Below are positions 59,406 to 64,000 of a DNA stretch of 64,000 nucleotides, piece by piece; within the stretch, counting starts at the first letter, position 1; each line of letters opens with the position of its first letter. The stretch covers positions 16,719 to 80,718 of the forward strand of contig JAGCXP010000020.1 in the NCBI GenBank assembly GCA_017961345.1, given 5' to 3'. The stretch comes from Bacteroidales bacterium. GTDB taxonomy: Bacteria > Bacteroidota > Bacteroidia > Bacteroidales > UBA932. The notes beneath the pieces were generated by a model. It was given only the letters and a program-made list of their open reading frames with translations. It ran no database searches and was not told where the DNA came from. Both the position numbers and the translations under genes were made by a program.

Positions 59406-61064
59406 ATGTGGAAAATGTTGATACAAAATGATGCCGCTACGGCGATTTTTACGTTGTCGCTGGTTATCAGCGTGGGCTTAGGCCTGTCCAAAATCAAGGT
59501 GAAGGGCGTTTCCCTGGGGACGACCTGGATTCTCTTCGCGGGGATTCTGCTGGGTCATCTGGGATTTACGGTCAATCCCGTCATGCTGACCTTCGTCAAG
59601 GATTTCGGCCTGATTCTCTTTGTCTTTGCCATCGGCTTGCAGGTGGGACCCGGCTTTTTCCAGTCTTTCCGAAAGGACGGAGTCTCGATGAACCTGCTCT
59701 CGCTCGGATTGATTCTACTGGGCGTTCTGGCGACCTATGTCATCCACTACCTCAGCGGAGAACCGCTGGATATCATGACCGGCATCATGTCGGGTGCCGT
59801 GACCAATACGCCCGGCCTGGGTGCCGCCCAGCAGACGCTCATCGACGCCGGGGCCTCGGACGAGTCCGTCTCCGGCATCGCTTCCGCCTATGCCGTGAGC
59901 TATCCGCTCGGCGTGCTGGGGGCCATTGCCGTCCTGCTGCTTTCCAAAGTGTTGTTCCGGGTGGATATCGACAAGGAAAAGGAACGCTCGAAGTCTGCGG
60001 ATGAGGAAAAAAGCAGCGCCTACCGCATGGCCTGCGTCGTGGAGAACCCGGCGATCTTCGGAAAATCCGTTCACGACATCGTGGGAGAGGACAATACGGA
60101 ACACGTGGTGGTCTCGAGAATGATCCGCTACGGCCAGGTGTTTTTCCCCGATCTGGACATGCCGCTTCAGGAAGGGGATATGCTGTTGATCGTGACGGAC
60201 CAGGAGCATCGCAAGCGGGTCCGTGTCGTCTTCGGCGGAGAAGTCCCCGTAGATATGTCCCAATGGCATCAGGAGGGAGACAAACTGGTCACCGGCCGTC
60301 TGTCCATCACCAAGTCGTCCATTACCGGGAAAAGCCTGCGGAAGCTGGATATCCGCCGCCGCTACGGCGTGACCGTTACGCGGATTATGCGTGCCGGATT
60401 GGACCTGCAGGCAGATGCCGACCTGGTCCTGCAAGTCGGCGACACCATCAAGGTCGTGGGCTCGGAAGAGGGGATCGCCCGTCTGGCGAAGCTGGTGGGC
60501 AATGAACCCGAGTCGCTCCACAAACCCAACCTGATTCCCATCTTCCTGGGGATCGCCCTCGGCGTCCTGGTGGGGATGATTCCCATCCATTTCCATTCGA
60601 TGCCCCAGCCTTTGAAACTGGGTCTGGCAGGCGGTCCGCTCATTGTGGCCGTGCTGCTGGGCCATTTCGGCCCCCAGCTTCGCATCACCACTTACACCGC
60701 CCTTTCGGCCAACCTGATGATCCGGGATATCGGCATTTCCCTCTTTATGGCCTCCGTAGGCCTGGGAGCCGGCAAGACGTTTGTCGCCAGCCTGGTGGGC
60801 GGCGGTTATATGTGGGTGCTCTACGGTGCCGTCATCACCATCGTGCCGATGCTCATCGTCTCCATGCTGGCCAGATGGTTGGCAAAGATGGATTTTATGA
60901 AGATCTGCGGCCTTCTGGCCGGCGGTACCACCGATCCCGCGCTGCTCTCCTTCTCCGAGCAGCTCTTCGGCGGGCAGGTGGCCGTCCATTACACGACGGT
61001 CTATCCGCTGACGATGTTCCTTCGCGTGGTGGCCGCGCAACTGATGATTATGCTGATGCTTTAA
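59406..61064 (+). CDS. AspT/YidE-family transporter with two RCK_C domains
   Basis: The product of about 552 residues has the aspartate-alanine-exchanger fold: five or six N-terminal helices, two TrkA_C/RCK_C regulatory domains (about residues 200-370, including 'LQEGDMLLIVTDQEH' and 'LQVGDTIKVVGSEEG'), then five or six C-terminal helices. The duplicated signature is visible in 'GIMSGAVTNTPGLGAAQQTL' and 'GLLAGGTTDPALLSF'. Members exchange carboxylates or amino acids; the substrate here is not known. The ATG at 59406 was preferred over the upstream frame start because that lies inside the promoter. Confidence 0.88.
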   Translation: MWKMLIQNDAATAIFTLSLVISVGLGLSKIKVKGVSLGTTWILFAGILLGHLGFTVNPVMLTFVKDFGLILFVFAIGLQVGPGFFQSFRKDGVSMNLLSLGLILLGVLATYVIHYLSGEPLDIMTGIMSGAVTNTPGLGAAQQTLIDAGASDESVSGIASAYAVSYPLGVLGAIAVLLLSKVLFRVDIDKEKERSKSADEEKSSAYRMACVVENPAIFGKSVHDIVGEDNTEHVVVSRMIRYGQVFFPDLDMPLQEGDMLLIVTDQEHRKRVRVVFGGEVPVDMSQWHQEGDKLVTGRLSITKSSITGKSLRKLDIRRRYGVTVTRIMRAGLDLQADADLVLQVGDTIKVVGSEEGIARLAKLVGNEPESLHKPNLIPIFLGIALGVLVGMIPIHFHSMPQPLKLGLAGGPLIVAVLLGHFGPQLRITTYTALSANLMIRDIGISLFMASVGLGAGKTFVASLVGGGYMWVLYGAVITIVPMLIVSMLARWLAKMDFMKICGLLAGGTTDPALLSFSEQLFGGQVAVHYTTVYPLTMFLRVVAAQLMIMLML

Positions 61065-61082
61065 GTCCGGTCGGCGTAGCGG

Positions 61083-61949
61083 ATGTGGTGGCTCCTGGCT
61101 TTTGGTTCGGCCGCGCTGCTGGGCGGCTATGACTCTTTCAAGAAGATTTCCCTGAAAGACAACGCCGTCGTCCCCGTCCTGTTTCTCAACACCCTCTTCT
61201 GTGCCCTGATTTTCTCGCCCTGGCTCTTTGTGAGCGGGTTCGGGAGTTGGAGAATTCAGGCGTATCTGTTGGCCAAGAGCGCGCTGGTGCTCTCGTCCTG
61301 GATGGCCGGTTATGCGGCTATGAAACATTTGCCGCTGACGCTGGTCGGGCCGGTGAATGCGACGCGGCCGGTGTTGGTGCTCGTCGGCACCATCCTGCTT
61401 TTCGACGAACGCTTGAACCTCCTTCAATGGGCCGGCGTGCTGCTGGCCATCTGCGCGTATTTTCTGATGCGCCTGACCGGACGAAAGGAAGGCATCCGTG
61501 CGGGTAACAAATGGATTGTCTGCCTGATAGCGGCCGTTCTTTTTGGCGGGGCGAGCGGACTGTACGACAAATACCTGATGTCGCCGGATTACCTCGGAAT
61601 TCCGCGTAGTTTCGTGCTCGGCTGGTATCCCTTGTATCAGACCGTTCTGATGCTGCCCGTGGTAGCCTTTCTGTGGCGGCCCTCCCGTCGAAAATCTACG
61701 CCCTTTCAATGGCGCTGGGAAATCCCCCTGATCAGCCTCTTTCTCTGTGGCGCCGATTACCTCTATTATCAGGCTCTTTCGCAGAGCGATGCGCTCGTGG
61801 CCGTAGTCTCGATGATTCGGCGGGGCAGCGTGCTGGTGAGTTTTGCCATCGGGGCCTTCGTCCTGAAGGAAAAGAATCTTCGGGCCAAATCCTTCGACCT
61901 GGCCCTGTTGCTGCTGAGTATGGTGCTCCTGTTTCTGGGCTCCCGCTGA
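61083..61949 (+). CDS. EamA/DMT-family transporter
   Basis: The 288-residue product has ten hydrophobic helices in two EamA repeats; 'GPVNATRPVLVLVGTILLFDERL' in outline and 'VSMIRRGSVLVSFAIGAFVLKEKNL' in outline are the equivalent ends of each repeat. It is full length, in contrast to the half-size EamA-like protein in the pigment operon. It follows the AspT-like gene by 18 bases and may be co-transcribed. Substrate unknown. Confidence 0.87.
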   Translation: MWWLLAFGSAALLGGYDSFKKISLKDNAVVPVLFLNTLFCALIFSPWLFVSGFGSWRIQAYLLAKSALVLSSWMAGYAAMKHLPLTLVGPVNATRPVLVLVGTILLFDERLNLLQWAGVLLAICAYFLMRLTGRKEGIRAGNKWIVCLIAAVLFGGASGLYDKYLMSPDYLGIPRSFVLGWYPLYQTVLMLPVVAFLWRPSRRKSTPFQWRWEIPLISLFLCGADYLYYQALSQSDALVAVVSMIRRGSVLVSFAIGAFVLKEKNLRAKSFDLALLLLSMVLLFLGSR

Positions 61950-61952
61950 CGC

Positions 61953-62858
61953 CTATCCGGCCAGATACGACAGAATGTCGTTCCAGACGATTTCGTGACG
62001 GGTCTCGTTGTGGATCTCGTGGCGCATTCCGGGGTAGAGCTTCAGGCTGACGTCCCGGTAACCGCGGTCTTTCATCGCCTGTACAGCCTTTCCCAACGCC
62101 TTGTCATCGATGCGGCAGGGATCCAGCGCCCCCGAGATGAAGTGTACGGGCAGATCGGGATGCTGTGTCTTGCCGGAAGGGGAGTAGCAGTCCTTCATCA
62201 GCAGGAGCAGGTTCAGGAAGCCGTCCGCGGTGAAGATGTACTGGCACAGCGGGTCTTCGTGATAGGCCTTGAGAATGTCCGGATCGGAGCAGACCCACCC
62301 GGCCTTCCAGCCCTCCTTCCGGAAGGGTTTGTTGTACGAGCCGAAAGACATCGACTGCAGGATCTGGGGGCGGTAATGCCAGCCCTTGATGCGGCCGATC
62401 AATCCGGCGAGAAGAATTCCCGCACCCTTTGCCGGGTTGTCAGAAGGGCATCCGCAGACAATCAGGCTGTCGATCAGATCGTCGTAGCGCCTGGCATAGG
62501 AACGGACGGCCAGGGATCCCATGCTGTGGCCGAAGAGGGTGAGCGGAACCCCGGCCCATTTGGCTTTGGCCCAGAGCGTCACGGCTTTCAGATCGCGCAC
62601 GAGGGCGAGATAGCCGTCTTTTCCCATAAATCCCAGGTCGTCCCGGCTCCTTACCGAAGCTCCGTGCCCGCGGTGGTCGTTGCACACCACGGCGAAGCCC
62701 TTTGTGGACAGGAATTCCATCAGGGGAATGTACCGTTCCTTGTGCTCGCACATTCCGTGCGAAATCTGGACGATGCCCCTGGGGGCCGTTTCGGGTTCGG
62801 TGTAAAGAAGCGACAGCGCCAGGGCGTCAACCGGGGAAGCTAAAGTATCCGTTTTCAT
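61953..62858 (-). CDS. Monoacylglycerol lipase/lysophospholipase-like alpha/beta hydrolase
   Basis: The 301-residue product has the Hydrolase_4 pattern: 'IVQISHGMCEHKERY' (oxyanion), 'NDHRGHGASV', the nucleophile elbow 'LFGHSMGSLAV', the acid in 'ISGALDPCR' and the His in 'PGMRHEIHNE'. No signal peptide. It converges on the DMT transporter with a three-base gap and follows the flavodoxin-like gene by 26 bases on the minus strand, probably in one transcript. Confidence 0.88.
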   Translation of the reverse strand: MKTDTLASPVDALALSLLYTEPETAPRGIVQISHGMCEHKERYIPLMEFLSTKGFAVVCNDHRGHGASVRSRDDLGFMGKDGYLALVRDLKAVTLWAKAKWAGVPLTLFGHSMGSLAVRSYARRYDDLIDSLIVCGCPSDNPAKGAGILLAGLIGRIKGWHYRPQILQSMSFGSYNKPFRKEGWKAGWVCSDPDILKAYHEDPLCQYIFTADGFLNLLLLMKDCYSPSGKTQHPDLPVHFISGALDPCRIDDKALGKAVQAMKDRGYRDVSLKLYPGMRHEIHNETRHEIVWNDILSYLAG

Positions 62859-62884
62859 ATAGAGAAGAGAAGGTCACAGTTTGG

Positions 62885-63541
62885 TTAATCGGTCAGGTGA
62901 CGGACCGTGCTTTCGGCCATCTCCCGTCCGGCGTCGAAGGCTTTCCGGAGATCCTTCTCCCAGTGTTCTTCGCGCCATTTCCGCTTGGCGGGCTCTGAAA
63001 AAGCGGCGAGTTCGAAGCGGTCGTAGTTCTTTACCTGGTAGGTGTTGTAGGCAACGATGTGCTTGGGTTTGCCCAGCGCGGCGTTGATGCAGTGTTCCAT
63101 CGAGCCGTAACTTTTGCTGTTGTTCATCATCGGCCGGCCGTTCATGGTTTCAATCAGCACCACGGGCATGCGTTTGGGGGCCGTCAGGCTGTAATCGTTG
63201 TAGGAGAGCCAGGGGAAGGCCAGGCGTTCCAGAAAGGTACGCATCTGCCCGGTCACATCGCCAAAATAGATGGGCGAGCCCAGTACCAGGCCGTCCGCCT
63301 GTGCGATTTCCTCCAGCACGGGGGTGAGCGCATCCTTGAACTTGCACACAGGAGATGCCTTGTCTTTGATTTTGCAGACCATACAGGACATACAGCCCTT
63401 GTAGTCCAGTTCATAAAGCCGGACGGTCTTGACCTCGATGTCCGCATTGACCGAGTCCACCCCTTCGGCGAACTTCCGGAGCATCCGGGCGGTGTTCATG
63501 TCGCGCCTGGGACCGCCGTCGATGAGCATGATTTTCTTCAT
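62885..63541 (-). CDS. Flavodoxin-like NAD(P)H-dependent oxidoreductase with cysteine motif
   Basis: The 218-residue product starts 'KKIMLIDGGPRRDMNTARM', the FMN phosphate loop of the flavodoxin_2/FMN_red families, and contains 'YKGCMSCMVCKIKD' followed by another Cys near 70, and 'LVLGSPIYFGDVTGQM' for flavin binding. The Cys pattern resembles iron-sulfur flavoproteins, though it may be structural. It probably reduces quinones or small electrophiles in the cytoplasm. No clear TAnnTTTG promoter was found upstream. Confidence 0.85.
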   Translation of the reverse strand: MKKIMLIDGGPRRDMNTARMLRKFAEGVDSVNADIEVKTVRLYELDYKGCMSCMVCKIKDKASPVCKFKDALTPVLEEIAQADGLVLGSPIYFGDVTGQMRTFLERLAFPWLSYNDYSLTAPKRMPVVLIETMNGRPMMNNSKSYGSMEHCINAALGKPKHIVAYNTYQVKNYDRFELAAFSEPAKRKWREEHWEKDLRKAFDAGREMAESTVRHLTD

Positions 63542-63544
63542 ATC

Positions 63545-63770
63545 CTACCGCAAATTGGAGTTGAGCGATTGTTTGAGCGTACCGCGTCTGCCCGCGGACA
63601 GACTGCCCTATGCGAATATACGCATTTTTCGTGAAAACCAGGATAAGAAGGATTATCTTCCGCTTCGCAAGGGCGTCTATCATGTCGTCGCCCCGTCCCC
63701 GCGCCCGAAGGTCTTTCAATAGGTCTTTGACCGCGAGGACAAGGGCTTGAGTATCGTCGTCAAGTACGTA
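63545..63770 (+). pseudogene. Possible 3' remnant of an unidentified gene
   Basis: Between the flavodoxin-like gene start and 63722 the plus strand reads a coding-like peptide: 'LPYANIRIFRENQDKKDY' then 'LPLRKGVYHVVAPSPRPKVF' and a stop at 63720-63722. Directly beyond that stop the same frame continues as 'VFDREDKGLSIVVKYV' to a second stop. The lack of a start codon, the in-frame stop and continued coding-like text suggest the end of a decayed gene. I cannot assign a family. Confidence 0.35.
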
Positions 63771-63807
63771 TGAATGTGCCCTGAGAACGGCAGGACAACC
63801 GGTGCAA

Positions 63808-64000
63808 ATTTACTGCTTTTTTCTGAGCCTCCTACAGAGTATCAAAAAACCAGCCACACGCACTTACTCTCATTGCCGAGCCGTTACCATAACTTCCATA
63901 AGGATGCCGACCGGTTTTTGATTCATACAGGGCCTCGCTACGAGGGTCACCATAATTGTACAAATCTCCAGGATGGAAAATCCAGGTGCTGAATCCTCCA
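63808..64000 (-). pseudogene. ADP-ribosylglycohydrolase fragment with in-frame stop (continues past right edge)
   Basis: The minus strand, read from the right edge, gives 'GGFSTWIFHP', 'GRHPYGSYGNGSAMRVS' and 'CGWFFDTL' before TAG at 63832-63834, then continues in frame 'EAQKKAV' to about 63811. The 'GNGSAMRVSPxGW' and 'DTLEEA' strings are diagnostic of bacterial ADP-ribosylglycohydrolases, so the TAG replaces a Glu codon. The following 'NHPEG' part of the family is not found in any frame. It is a remnant of the middle of the gene; the N-terminal half lies outside the window. The Pro normally after 'MRVS' is Ala here. Confidence 0.7.

Overview
The window is chromosomal DNA of a Bacteroidota bacterium, most likely order Bacteroidales from a gut or rumen-type habitat. 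The evidence is the repeated Bacteroidetes -7 promoter element TAnnTTTG in front of most transcription units, the absence of Shine-Dalgarno spacing, and families that are nearly confined to this phylum (DUF4876, DUF6850-type barrel, DUF4270, DUF4271, DUF4294, DUF4251, DUF3098, BACON domain, FISUMP-like surface domains). By eye the DNA is GC-rich for the order; the stretch around 19.4-22.1 kb looks more AT-rich.

Layout. 0-9 kb: a truncated gene tail, a BACON/leucine-rich-repeat lipoprotein, then an outer-membrane unit of a surface lipoprotein, a TonB-dependent receptor, a DUF4876 lipoprotein and a DUF6850-type beta-barrel. 9-14 kb: split transketolase, a sigma factor, a SUI1/YciH-like protein, and the DUF4271-hemD-rnpA-yidD cluster. 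14-19 kb: DUF4294 protein, a GH127 beta-L-arabinofuranosidase-like lipoprotein, a membrane AraC regulator, an aldose-1-epimerase-like protein and a DUF4251 lipoprotein. 19.4-22.4 kb: an accessory-looking patch with a 42-codon ORF, a fimbrillin-like lipoprotein, an AAA/DUF4143 ATPase preceded by two 18-bp palindromes, a hairpin-rich spacer and tRNA-Ser(CGA). 22.5-29.7 kb: a GlpT/UhpT-like transporter, a seven-gene piece of the S10 ribosomal operon (rplC to rpsC) that lacks rpsJ in front and rplP behind, and uvrC. 29.8-33.5 kb: a three-gene surface operon. 33.6-42 kb: acpP, DUF4270, a one-domain glycogen-synthase-like protein, ftsX, DUF3098, uppP, lpxH, an rRNA-methyltransferase-like protein and two alpha/beta hydrolases.

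41.9-59.4 kb holds the main feature: a single 15-gene minus-strand operon that I read as an aryl-polyene/flexirubin-type lipid-pigment cluster. It encodes a ketoreductase, three ketosynthases (two with extra C-terminal domains), two free ACPs plus an ACP-adenylation fusion, two hotdog dehydratases, a thioesterase, an LpxL-like acyltransferase, an LolA-like carrier, a small EamA-type membrane protein, a glycosyltransferase-acyltransferase fusion, a FAD oxidoreductase-acyltransferase fusion and an MMPL/RND exporter. Chain loading, elongation, reduction, dehydration, transfer to a lipid or sugar and export are all represented. No aromatic ammonia-lyase, methyltransferase or DarA/DarB gene is present.

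59.4-64 kb: an AspT-like transporter divergent from that operon, a DMT transporter, a lysophospholipase-like hydrolase, a flavodoxin-like oxidoreductase, and at the right edge decayed coding remnants including an ADP-ribosylglycohydrolase fragment with an in-frame stop. I saw no CRISPR array, no intact insertion sequence and no prophage.
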